Below are positions 1-5,146 of a stretch of DNA of 5,146 nt, one piece after another. The stretch spans positions 1 through 5,146 of the forward strand of contig JACCSH010000251.1 in assembly GCA_013813125.1 (NCBI GenBank). Direction: 5' to 3'. Source of the stretch: Nocardioidaceae bacterium (GTDB lineage: Bacteria > Actinomycetota > Actinomycetes > Propionibacteriales > Nocardioidaceae). The notes below the pieces were generated by a model that did no database searches, was not told where the DNA came from, and saw nothing but the letters and a program-made list of their open reading frames with translations. Every line of letters begins with the position of its first letter. Position 1 is the first letter of the stretch. The position numbers were made by a program, and so were the translations under genes.

Positions 1-1427
1 ATCCCAAGCGGTTGATTCTCGACGACGCTCGCCAGTTCGGTATCGCCGTGCTGCCCCTGGACGTCAACTGCTCTGATGACGTCTATCGGATAGAAAAAAC
101 CAACTGGACTTCTCGACCAGTGCGGCGGCTGACTGATGGTTCTGTCCGCGATGCGTCCCTCAGCGACAGCCATTCCGTCTCGCTACGGGTCGAGGAGCTC
201 GGAGCCGCCTACGGCATCCGGCTGTCGCTAGCAGACGTCAAGGGCATCAGCGACGCCGAGATCGCGCGCATCCTGGCCGCCCGGCCCTTCCAGTCGCTCA
301 CCGACCTGTGGCAACGAGCGCGCATCTCCCGTCCTATCGCCGAACGGCTGGTCCTTGCAGGGGGCCTCGATTCGATCTATGGCATCGGTGCCCCCGTTCC
401 GGTACGTCGCAGGGGCGCCGTGACCAGGCGCGACCTCCTGCTGCAGGTGCTCGAGCTCGACCGGTGGAGCCGAGCCACCGACAAGGCAGTGCGGGCCGCC
501 TCGCCACGTCGCACTTCGACTCCCTCGGCTGCTGTGCCATCTCCTGACACCGACCCCCGATCGCTGGCGGCGGCTCAGTCCCAAGGCGCCAAGCCCGTCG
601 ACCCGGTGACCGCCGTCCAGCTGACTCTCGACCTCGACGACATCCCCGCCTTGACAGAGCTCTCCGGCCTACCTGAGATGTCGGGAGCCGAGCGGGTGCG
701 AGCGGAGCTGGAGATCCTCGGGCTCGACGTGAGCGCCCACGTCGTCGACTTCTACGCGCCTTTGCTCCGCGAGCTGAATGTCTGCTGGTCTCGAGACCTT
801 CTGCATCGCCGCAGCAGGTCTGAGCTGCTGGTCGCGGGAGTGAAGGTCGCCACTCAGACACCGCCGATTCGATCCGGCAGGCGCGTGGTGTTCTTGACCC
901 TCGACGACGGCACCGGCCCGGTTGACACCACCTTCTTCGAAGACGCCCAGGGACCCTACGCCGCGACTCTGTTCCACTCCTGGCTGCTGGTGGTGCGAGG
1001 AGAGCTGCGCCGCACCGGGCCCAAAGGAGTGTCCTTGCGGGCTACCGGCTGCTGGGAGCTGCCAATGCTGCACCAGATCTGGCAGACACAAGGGATTGAG
1101 GCGGTGTACGACTCGATGCGGTTGCTGCCTGCGGGGTTCGAGCACCCCAGCGGCAGGCTGGTCGAGCACGCTGTTCACGGAGCAGCCGAAAGCTCCTCGA
1201 CCCGACCAGTCATGGCCAGACCACCCGCCTACGACACCGGCCCGACTCCTCTGGCCGAAGAGGGAGACGAGTCGGGTCCCACTGCTGGTGGGATGGGTCG
1301 CCGCCGAGTGTTGGTGCATACCAGTGGGTACAAGCAGTCGCCGTACTCCGACATCCGCCCGGCCGGCGAGGACTCCAAGTCGGTGCCTCGCACGTTGTGG
1401 CATCGCAGCCCCGGCAGCGCCGGATGA
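1..1427 (+). CDS. dnaE2: Error-prone DNA polymerase DnaE2 (ImuC), C-terminal part, 5' truncated by window edge
   Basis: The reading frame is open from the left edge (first full codon at 3) to TGA at 1425-1427, giving about 474 residues; the start and the PHP and polymerase-core domains lie outside. Numbering from the TTG codon at 12, the visible part starts in the late fingers region (LPLDVN near residue 15). A helix-hairpin-helix region follows at about 70-125 (KGISDAEIARIL, ERLVLAGGLDS), then a clamp-binding-like peptide QLTLDL at 203-208, an OB-fold at about 275-350 (VKVATQTPPIRSG, FLTLDDGTGPVD, FHSWLLVVRGELRR), a Pro/Ser/Gly-rich linker, and a tail with YKQSPYSDIRPAGED and RTLWHRSPGS. The OB-fold and tail match what I recall of actinobacterial DnaE2 rather than DnaE1. 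The family performs damage-induced translesion synthesis in the cytoplasm, classically with ImuA'/ImuB under LexA control. No partner or LexA box is visible here. It overlaps dinB by four bases. The family call is confident; DnaE2 over DnaE1 is likely. Confidence 0.93.
   Translation, partial: PKRLILDDARQFGIAVLPLDVNCSDDVYRIEKTNWTSRPVRRLTDGSVRDASLSDSHSVSLRVEELGAAYGIRLSLADVKGISDAEIARILAARPFQSLTDLWQRARISRPIAERLVLAGGLDSIYGIGAPVPVRRRGAVTRRDLLLQVLELDRWSRATDKAVRAASPRRTSTPSAAVPSPDTDPRSLAAAQSQGAKPVDPVTAVQLTLDLDDIPALTELSGLPEMSGAERVRAELEILGLDVSAHVVDFYAPLLRELNVCWSRDLLHRRSRSELLVAGVKVATQTPPIRSGRRVVFLTLDDGTGPVDTTFFEDAQGPYAATLFHSWLLVVRGELRRTGPKGVSLRATGCWELPMLHQIWQTQGIEAVYDSMRLLPAGFEHPSGRLVEHAVHGAAESSSTRPVMARPPAYDTGPTPLAEEGDESGPTAGGMGRRRVLVHTSGYKQSPYSDIRPAGEDSKSVPRTLWHRSPGSAG
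1424..1427 (+). promoter_or_regulatory. ATGA stop/start overlap coupling dnaE2 to dinB
   Basis: The dinB ATG (1424-1426) and the dnaE2 TGA (1425-1427) share bases. The preceding stretch (CCCCGGCAGCGCCGG) lacks a purine-rich ribosome binding site. This arrangement usually means the ribosome that ends the first gene re-initiates on the second. The overlap is seen directly; the coupling is inferred. Confidence 0.75.
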
Positions 1428-2644
1428 TCACCCGAGGGCCAAGCCTGACCGCTGACGACACCGGTTGCACCGTCATCCACATCGACATGGATGCCTTCTA
1501 TGCCTCCGTTGCCATTCGCGACCTCCCTGAGTTGCATGGCCAACCTGTCATTGTGGGCGGCGGAAATCGCGGCGTGGTGCTCTCGGCGACGTATGCCGCT
1601 CGACAGTTCGGCGTCCGATCGGCCATGCCGATGACCCGGGCACGCCGGTTGTGTCCTCAGGCTCTGGTGATACCTCCGGACTTCAAACAGTTCAGCGCAG
1701 TGTCGTCGTCGGTCATGGAGACGTTTCGCAGTGTGACACCCCTCGTCGAACCGTTGTCGATGGATGAGGCTTTCCTCGAGGTCAAAGGCTCCCTTCGCCG
1801 TTTCGACTCACCGACTCTGATCGGGGAGCACCTTCGGGCTCGAATCGCTGACGAACAGCGCATCACCTGTTCGGTGGGGGTGGCGGCCACTCCTCAGGTG
1901 GCCAAGCTCGCATCGAGACGCGCCAAGCCAGACGGCCTGGTCGTCGTACCCAAAGATGGAGTTACGGCATTCTTGCATCCGTTAGCAGTCGATGAACTGT
2001 GGGGGATTGGCGAAAAGACAGCCGTCCAGCTGCATCGGCTGGGGCTACGCACCGTCGGCGACATCGCCTCCACGCCGGTCAGCCTCCTGCAACGGGCCTT
2101 AGGAGGTGGCCTTGGTGCTCGACTCCATGCCATGGCGTGGGGGGGCGACCAGCACACCATCGTCGCTCGTCGCGGTCCTGACGAGCCGGAATCCAGCATC
2201 GGTGCCGACGAGACATTCAGTCGTGACGTCGACGATGCTGCCATCGTGTTGCGAGAGCTGTTGCGGTTGTCGACCAAGGTGACAGCTCGGATGCGAAAGG
2301 CTCACGTCAAAGGCCGCACGGTCACTCTTCGGGTCAGGTTCTACGACTTCACCACCCTCACCCGGTCGCGAACGTTGCGAGAGCTGACCGATCTGACCCC
2401 CGAGATCTACGGCACCGCTGCCGACTTGTTCTCCGCTCTTTCGTTGCAGCGGGCTCGTATCCGCATGGTGGGGATACGAGTCGAGAATCTCTGCGACGGA
2501 GCCCTCGCCACGCGCCAGCTGAGGTTGGGGGAACGTAGCCATGGCTGGGAAGACGTCGAGAGGGCTGTCGATCGCGCCGCGCACCGATTCGGTAGTGCTG
2601 CAGCCGTGCGACCGGCAACCCTTCTCGAGGCGTCCCGACCGTGA
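1424..2644 (+). CDS. dinB: DNA polymerase IV (DinB, Y-family translesion polymerase)
   Basis: A 406-residue protein from ATG 1424 to TGA 2642-2644, close to the usual Y-family length. The palm begins with VIHIDMDAFYASV: D21 and D23 match the first metal-binding site, and Y26 sits at the steric-gate position (Phe in E. coli DinB, Tyr in several relatives). ATYAAR at 55-60 matches the conserved fingers motif. SMDEAF supplies D114 and E115, so the catalytic set is complete. A helix-hairpin-helix follows near 193 (WGIG), then the little-finger domain from about 257 (SIGADETF) to 360. QLRLG at 365-369 is the expected sliding-clamp-binding peptide, followed by GW and RFG, as in actinobacterial DinB tails. 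The start overlaps the dnaE2 stop as ATGA, which favours it over an in-frame GTG at 1397 that would add nine residues. No strong Shine-Dalgarno is visible, consistent with translational coupling. It is expected to extend mismatched or damaged primer ends at stalled forks. ImuB is less likely because the active site is intact. Confidence 0.95.
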   Translation: MITRGPSLTADDTGCTVIHIDMDAFYASVAIRDLPELHGQPVIVGGGNRGVVLSATYAARQFGVRSAMPMTRARRLCPQALVIPPDFKQFSAVSSSVMETFRSVTPLVEPLSMDEAFLEVKGSLRRFDSPTLIGEHLRARIADEQRITCSVGVAATPQVAKLASRRAKPDGLVVVPKDGVTAFLHPLAVDELWGIGEKTAVQLHRLGLRTVGDIASTPVSLLQRALGGGLGARLHAMAWGGDQHTIVARRGPDEPESSIGADETFSRDVDDAAIVLRELLRLSTKVTARMRKAHVKGRTVTLRVRFYDFTTLTRSRTLRELTDLTPEIYGTAADLFSALSLQRARIRMVGIRVENLCDGALATRQLRLGERSHGWEDVERAVDRAAHRFGSAAAVRPATLLEASRP

Positions 2645-2714
2645 AGCCGTCCCGGCTAGTCGCTGGGCCGCAGGCTGGGCGGCGACGATCAGGCTGGAGC
2701 GCCGTGCCGAGGGC

Positions 2715-3521
2715 TCAGTCCCAAGCGCCGTACACAGTCACCTTGAGGTACTTGTTTGACGTAACCTTCCACAGCTGCCGAGCATCTTCGATGTACATGT
2801 TCACGCAGCCGTGGCTGTGCCCGACGAACGGGTCCATCATGTAGGAAGAACCGTGGTAGGCCTGGCCCCCGTCGAAGAACTGGGCATACGGCATCGGCGA
2901 GTCGTACAGCTGAGAGTAGTGATCGATATTGCGGTAGTAGACGTAGCTGTTCCCCACCCGCGTCTCGTAGCGGCCCTTGGCGCCGCCTCGAACCAACCAG
3001 GTGTTATGGATGCGTCCGCCGTGCCACAAGGTCACCTGATGCATGCGACGGTCATAGCAAGCGTGCCAGCCGTCGGTCTTGCAGATGGAGGGGATGCGTC
3101 CGCGGTGGCGCACCGTATCTCTCAGCAGGTGCGCCCAGGTCTTATGCGTCGCCACTCCCGTTACGCGCAGCTTCTCGCGACGCTGGTAGGTGCGGACCCC
3201 CTCGCGCGTCCTCGGCCCGAAGTTGCCGACGGCGCCGGAGTTGTAGACCCCTGCCCACGTCAGGCGGTACTGCAGCTCCTTCACGTGCTCGATGCTACGA
3301 ACCGACGAGTCCGAGTCTCCGTAGCGCGCGGTCTCCCGCGCCCAACGGTCTTTCAGACTAAAACGATCGCGCCTTGCCGCGGCAGCCACGGACGAGGCCG
3401 GGGGTGCCAGCGTCGGGGTGATGGCGGACCTCGCCCCTCCTGGAGTTGCTGCCTGAGAAGGTGCCACACCCATGCTGACCACGCATGCGGTCGCACTGAT
3501 GACCCCCAACAACTTCTTCAT
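2715..3521 (-). CDS. Secreted L,D-transpeptidase with peptidoglycan-binding and YkuD domains
   Basis: A 268-residue protein. The start at 3521 (minus-strand ATG) is chosen because it follows an AGAAGGA ribosome binding site (plus positions 3528-3534) and opens a signal peptide: MKK, a hydrophobic core at residues 4-20, and probable cleavage after SQA at 24. The frame stays open upstream to 3785, but that extension lacks support. After an Ala/Pro-rich linker, residues 75-133 form a PG_binding_1 domain (KELQYRL, GNFGPRTREGVRTYQ). The YkuD domain occupies about 155-265, with H223 (YHGSS) and the catalytic motif SHGCVNM containing H237 and nucleophile C239. The family makes 3-3 cross-links between peptidoglycan stems, or attaches proteins to them, outside the membrane, and is typically inhibited by carbapenems. 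C147 and C155 could form a disulfide. It is transcribed alone, convergent with dinB and divergent from the DUF3040 gene. Which L,D-transpeptidase class it belongs to is unclear. Confidence 0.93.
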   Translation of the reverse strand: MKKLLGVISATACVVSMGVAPSQAATPGGARSAITPTLAPPASSVAAAARRDRFSLKDRWARETARYGDSDSSVRSIEHVKELQYRLTWAGVYNSGAVGNFGPRTREGVRTYQRREKLRVTGVATHKTWAHLLRDTVRHRGRIPSICKTDGWHACYDRRMHQVTLWHGGRIHNTWLVRGGAKGRYETRVGNSYVYYRNIDHYSQLYDSPMPYAQFFDGGQAYHGSSYMMDPFVGHSHGCVNMYIEDARQLWKVTSNKYLKVTVYGAWD

Positions 3522-3527
3522 CTCAAA

Positions 3528-3534
3528 TCCTTCT
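3528..3534 (-). promoter_or_regulatory. Ribosome binding site of the L,D-transpeptidase gene
   Basis: On the minus strand AGAAGGA lies six bases before the ATG at 3521, a normal Shine-Dalgarno position. It fixes the start at the signal-peptide methionine instead of one of the upstream in-frame starts. Confidence 0.75.
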
Positions 3535-3630
3535 TGCGCGACTAGCGCGGAAACGGGCGTGCCCGGTGGCCGAGTAGGAGCCCACAGCCTAACCGCAGAG
3601 CCCCTGGTTGCAGAATCGATTTTCCGTAAC

Positions 3631-3636
3631 ACTATA
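3631..3636 (-). promoter_or_regulatory. Candidate -10 hexamer for the L,D-transpeptidase gene
   Basis: Read on the minus strand this is TATAGT, matching five of six bases of the TATAAT consensus, inside an AT-rich island about 110 bases upstream of the ATG. No good -35 box lies 16-18 bases further upstream, so the assignment is weak. If it is real, the mRNA has a leader of roughly 100 bases. Confidence 0.3.
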
Positions 3637-3694
3637 GAAACAACAAATACGGCGAATGGTCGTCCGGCCGATGCCTCTCGATGTGGTTCGGGGG

Positions 3695-3712
3695 GGCGGG
3701 CATGTGCCTGCC
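3695..3712. repeat. 18-base inverted repeat (operator- or hairpin-like)
   Basis: The arms GGCGGGCA (3695-3702) and TGCCTGCC (3705-3712) flank a two-base TG centre. Seven of eight positions are complementary and the eighth is G-T, which could pair in RNA. It lies about 95 bases upstream of the DUF3040 start and 175 bases from the ldt start. On the plus strand it is followed six bases later by AATTTT, so it could be a protein-binding dyad or a weak hairpin. No function can be read from sequence alone. Confidence 0.4.
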
Positions 3713-3732
3713 GAGCAATTTTCGCCGCTGGG

Positions 3733-3761
3733 TTTATTCCCCGTAACGGCGTGCTTAGACT
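3733..3761 (+). promoter_or_regulatory. Candidate promoter of the DUF3040 gene
   Basis: TAGACT (3756-3761) matches four of six bases of a -10 box and lies 17 bases after TTTATT (3733-3738), a poor -35 match. Transcription would begin near 3768, leaving a leader of about 40 bases before the GTG at 3807. This is plausible for an actinobacterial promoter, where -35 boxes are often degenerate, but unproven. Confidence 0.35.
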
Positions 3762-3796
3762 GTTGGGATCGACCCGACACACCACTCTCGTCGGCT

Positions 3797-3801
3797 GGAG
3801 G
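3797..3801 (+). promoter_or_regulatory. Ribosome binding site of the DUF3040 gene
   Basis: GGAGG lies five bases before the GTG at 3807. This strong Shine-Dalgarno supports the GTG start, and the resulting N-terminus MPLSEEEQRLLEQ is the usual beginning of DUF3040 proteins. Confidence 0.8.
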
Positions 3802-3806
3802 TCACG

Positions 3807-4202
3807 GTGCCGCTCTCAGAAGAAGAGCAGCGTCTGCTTGAGCAGATGGAAGAAGCGCTTGCTGCCGAGGACCCGAAGTTCGCCTCGGCTCTGCGCGGAT
3901 CCTCGGCTCGCTCCCGCCACAAGAAGCTGACGATCCTGGCGGCACTCGGTTTCGCAGCCGGCATCGCCTTGCTGATGACGGGTGCCGTGTTGGCTATCAC
4001 CGCGATCGCGGTCGGTGGCTTCGTGGTCATGCTCGGGTCGGCATACATCGGGCTGTCGCATGGCCGCCACCTTCGCGGCACCGACCTACCCGACAACGTC
4101 CACCCGATATCGGGTGGGGGCCAGCGCTCGGCGTCTGCGCGCCAATCCAGCTTCATGAATCGAATGGAAGACCGCTGGCGGCGCCGTCGCGACGACTACT
4201 GA
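3807..4202 (+). CDS. DUF3040 family small membrane protein
   Basis: A 131-residue protein starting at GTG 3807. The N-terminal part (residues 2-30: PLSEEEQRLLEQMEEAL, then EDPKFASALR) is the hallmark of DUF3040. It is charged, probably helical, and cytoplasmic by prediction. Two closely spaced hydrophobic segments follow at about 41-60 and 62-83, likely a membrane hairpin, then a polar tail ending in the basic RWRRRRDDY. The family is characteristic of Actinomycetota and often found near mraZ and the dcw cell-division cluster (in Mycobacterium tuberculosis, Rv2169c lies near mraZ Rv2166c). Its molecular function is not established, so no role is assigned; a link to cell wall or division is only suggested by neighbours. 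Here it has its own probable promoter and converges tail-to-tail on the transglutaminase gene, 23 bases away. Confidence 0.9.
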   Translation: MPLSEEEQRLLEQMEEALAAEDPKFASALRGSSARSRHKKLTILAALGFAAGIALLMTGAVLAITAIAVGGFVVMLGSAYIGLSHGRHLRGTDLPDNVHPISGGGQRSASARQSSFMNRMEDRWRRRRDDY

Positions 4203-4225
4203 GCATCGATCGAGTTCGCGAACCG

Positions 4226-5146
4226 TCAAACGGCCGAACGCACGCGGCGGGTAGCCCAGCTTTCCCGCCTGCGCGTCAGTTCGGCGCGCAGGTCGCTCAG
4301 CAGTGAGGCGGGAAGCATTAAAGCCCCGAGCCGGTGCCCTTTGTCTGAGGACCGCGCCAACGACGTCACCACAACTTTCACGTCGTCCCCAGGATGGCTG
4401 TCCGGCGACAACGAGTTTGCATAGCGGGCCTGCTCGACACTCAGGGTCAGCCGGTTGAGCGCCGACAAGCTCTCGCGATCTCCCCTGAGGAACTTCGAGA
4501 CGTCTCTCTCGCGGGCTCTCGGCGTCATGGAACCGGTCCACGGCAGGCGGAGGTCGACCATGGAGTCGCGAAGCTCCAGCCAGGCGGCCTCGGCTGCCGC
4601 GACCGGGTCGCCGGGATGGTTTCTGCGACGACTACGGACGCCCTGACGCACCAGGCCGGGCAACGCCAACAGCACTCCAGCGGCGAGGACAACCAGCCAA
4701 CGCCGAGACGGCGGTGAGCCACCTGAACCGGCATCTGCCGGTGCTGCATCAGTTGTCGTCGGCGCCCCGCTGAACTCTGGTTCGAGGGTTGGCCCGAACG
4801 TGTCCGGTGCCGATTCGGTCGGCTCCGTCGAGCGGGGATCCTTCTCGGAGTCCGAGCCTGGTCGGGGCGCATAAGTTGGAAGTGAGGCTCCAACCCCCGG
4901 TGTCGGCTCAAACCGCACCCAACCCACACCCTCGAAGTACAGCTCGGGCCACGAGTGGTAGTTGTCTGTGGTGAAGACGCTGTCGCTGTCCGAGTCGAGC
5001 CTTTCCGGCTTCAGGAAGCCGACCACGATGCGCGACGGAATGCCGACCACCCGCGCCATCATCGCCATGGTGGCGGCAAACTGCTGGCAGAATCCCCGTC
5101 TTTCTTCGAGAAACTTCACCATTGCCTCGTAGCCATAGCCGTACTC
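4226..5146 (-). CDS. TgpA-like transglutaminase-domain membrane protein, C-terminal part, truncated by window edge
   Basis: The frame is open from the right edge to the stop at 4226-4228, with 306 residues visible; the N-terminus lies beyond the window. Numbering from the first visible residue, the transglutaminase-like core shows C20 (RRGFCQQFAATMAMMAR), then GIPSRIVVGF, H64 (DNYHSWPELYF) and GWVRFEPTPG with E80 at the usual third catalytic position (Asp or Glu in relatives). A Pro/Ser/Thr/Asp-rich stretch at 85-147 looks like an extracytoplasmic linker. One membrane segment follows at about 150-166, flanked by RR and RSRRR, then a cytoplasmic, mostly helical tail of the DUF4129 kind. The missing N-terminus should be the multi-pass DUF3488 domain. 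In known genomes these genes usually sit with DUF58 and MoxR ATPase genes; as transcription runs leftwards, those would lie to the right of the window. The substrate is unknown. An in-frame ATG at 5122 is internal, since the conserved frame (GYGYEA) continues through it. Confidence 0.9.
   Translation of the reverse strand, partial: EYGYGYEAMVKFLEERRGFCQQFAATMAMMARVVGIPSRIVVGFLKPERLDSDSDSVFTTDNYHSWPELYFEGVGWVRFEPTPGVGASLPTYAPRPGSDSEKDPRSTEPTESAPDTFGPTLEPEFSGAPTTTDAAPADAGSGGSPPSRRWLVVLAAGVLLALPGLVRQGVRSRRRNHPGDPVAAAEAAWLELRDSMVDLRLPWTGSMTPRARERDVSKFLRGDRESLSALNRLTLSVEQARYANSLSPDSHPGDDVKVVVTSLARSSDKGHRLGALMLPASLLSDLRAELTRRRESWATRRVRSAV

Larger units (their letters stand above)
3522..3806. other. 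Divergent intergenic region between ldt and DUF3040 genes
   Basis: These 285 bases separate two divergently transcribed genes and should hold both promoters. They contain an AT-rich island at about 3608-3660 that stands out from the GC-rich surroundings. The island holds the palindrome AATCGATT (3614-3621), a minus-strand TATAGT, and GTAAC-N6-GAAAC. A run of seven G follows at 3690-3696, overlapping a near-perfect 18-base inverted repeat (3695-3712). I see no convincing small coding sequence or RNA gene here. Leftover frames on both strands lack ribosome binding sites or recognisable protein sequence. Confidence 0.7.

Noticed and set aside
572..585. Repeat GGCTCAGTCCCAA, also present at 2713-2725
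   Set aside because: A single pair of 13-base matches, one inside dnaE2 and one at the end of ldt, with no further similarity around them; expected by chance in a window of this size and composition.
669..1403. 244-codon open frame on the minus strand opposite dnaE2
   Set aside because: It lies wholly within the well-supported dnaE2 reading frame, has no recognisable domain or ribosome binding site, and is typical of high-GC antisense frames.
2659..2686. Possible terminator between dinB and ldt: GTCGC (2659-2663) with GCGAC (2682-2686)
   Set aside because: The stem has only five base pairs before an internal mismatch, the loop is long and no T-run follows on either strand, so it is not convincing in GC-rich DNA.
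3483..3521. Lipoprotein signal for the transpeptidase, using C13
   Set aside because: The residues before C13 (SATA) do not fit a lipobox and the hydrophobic core continues beyond the cysteine; a cleavable signal ending SQA fits better.
2811..3545. 244-codon open frame on the plus strand opposite the L,D-transpeptidase
   Set aside because: It is a mirror of the codon bias of the real gene. The translation shows no family, and the minus-strand protein has a signal peptide and the SHGC catalytic motif.
3530..3640. c-di-AMP (ydaO-type) riboswitch in the ldt leader
   Set aside because: Some actinobacterial cell-wall hydrolase genes have one, and fragments such as ACAGCCTAACC look vaguely similar, but that fragment is on the wrong strand for ldt and the rest of the conserved core is missing.
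3522..3785. N-terminal extension of the L,D-transpeptidase up to 3785
   Set aside because: It would bury the signal peptide about 88 residues inside the protein, lacks conserved sequence, and ignores the AGAAGGA site just before 3521.

Overview
The window reads as ordinary chromosome of a GC-rich actinobacterium. The grounds are the strong G/C bias at third codon positions, a DUF3040 membrane protein (a family I know essentially from Actinomycetota), an actinobacterial-type DnaE2 C-terminus, and GTG/ATG starts preceded by GGAGG-like sites. A propionibacterial or nocardioid relative would fit, but I cannot fix the genus. There is no sign of phage, insertion sequences, CRISPR, tRNA or rRNA.

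Left part (1-2644, + strand): a translesion-synthesis operon. It holds the last ~474 codons of an error-prone replicative-type polymerase (dnaE2/imuC, cut by the window's left edge), then a complete Y-family polymerase (dinB, Pol IV). The two are joined by an ATGA stop/start overlap, so they are very probably co-translated. Both carry a recognisable sliding-clamp-binding peptide, so the pair looks like a mutagenic damage-tolerance module. Its promoter, and any LexA box or imuA/imuB partners, would lie left of the window.

Middle (2715-3521, - strand): a secreted L,D-transpeptidase with a signal peptide, a peptidoglycan-binding domain and a YkuD catalytic domain with the SHGC motif. It converges on dinB across a 70-base gap. 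A 285-base intergenic region (3522-3806) separates it from a divergent DUF3040 gene. That region holds an AT-rich island with a -10-like hexamer and a GTAAC-type repeat, an 18-base inverted repeat, and a plausible promoter and Shine-Dalgarno site for DUF3040.

Right part: DUF3040 (3807-4202, + strand) converges on the 3' end of a TgpA-like transglutaminase membrane protein (4226 to beyond the right edge, - strand). The pairing of these families recalls the actinobacterial neighbourhood of mraZ and the division/cell-wall (dcw) cluster. I would predict DUF58 and MoxR-type ATPase genes, and perhaps mraZ, just right of the window.

Overall the window joins DNA damage tolerance to cell-envelope genes. 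I did not find a clearly new system. The most useful points are the coupled dnaE2-dinB pair and the possible regulatory elements between ldt and DUF3040.
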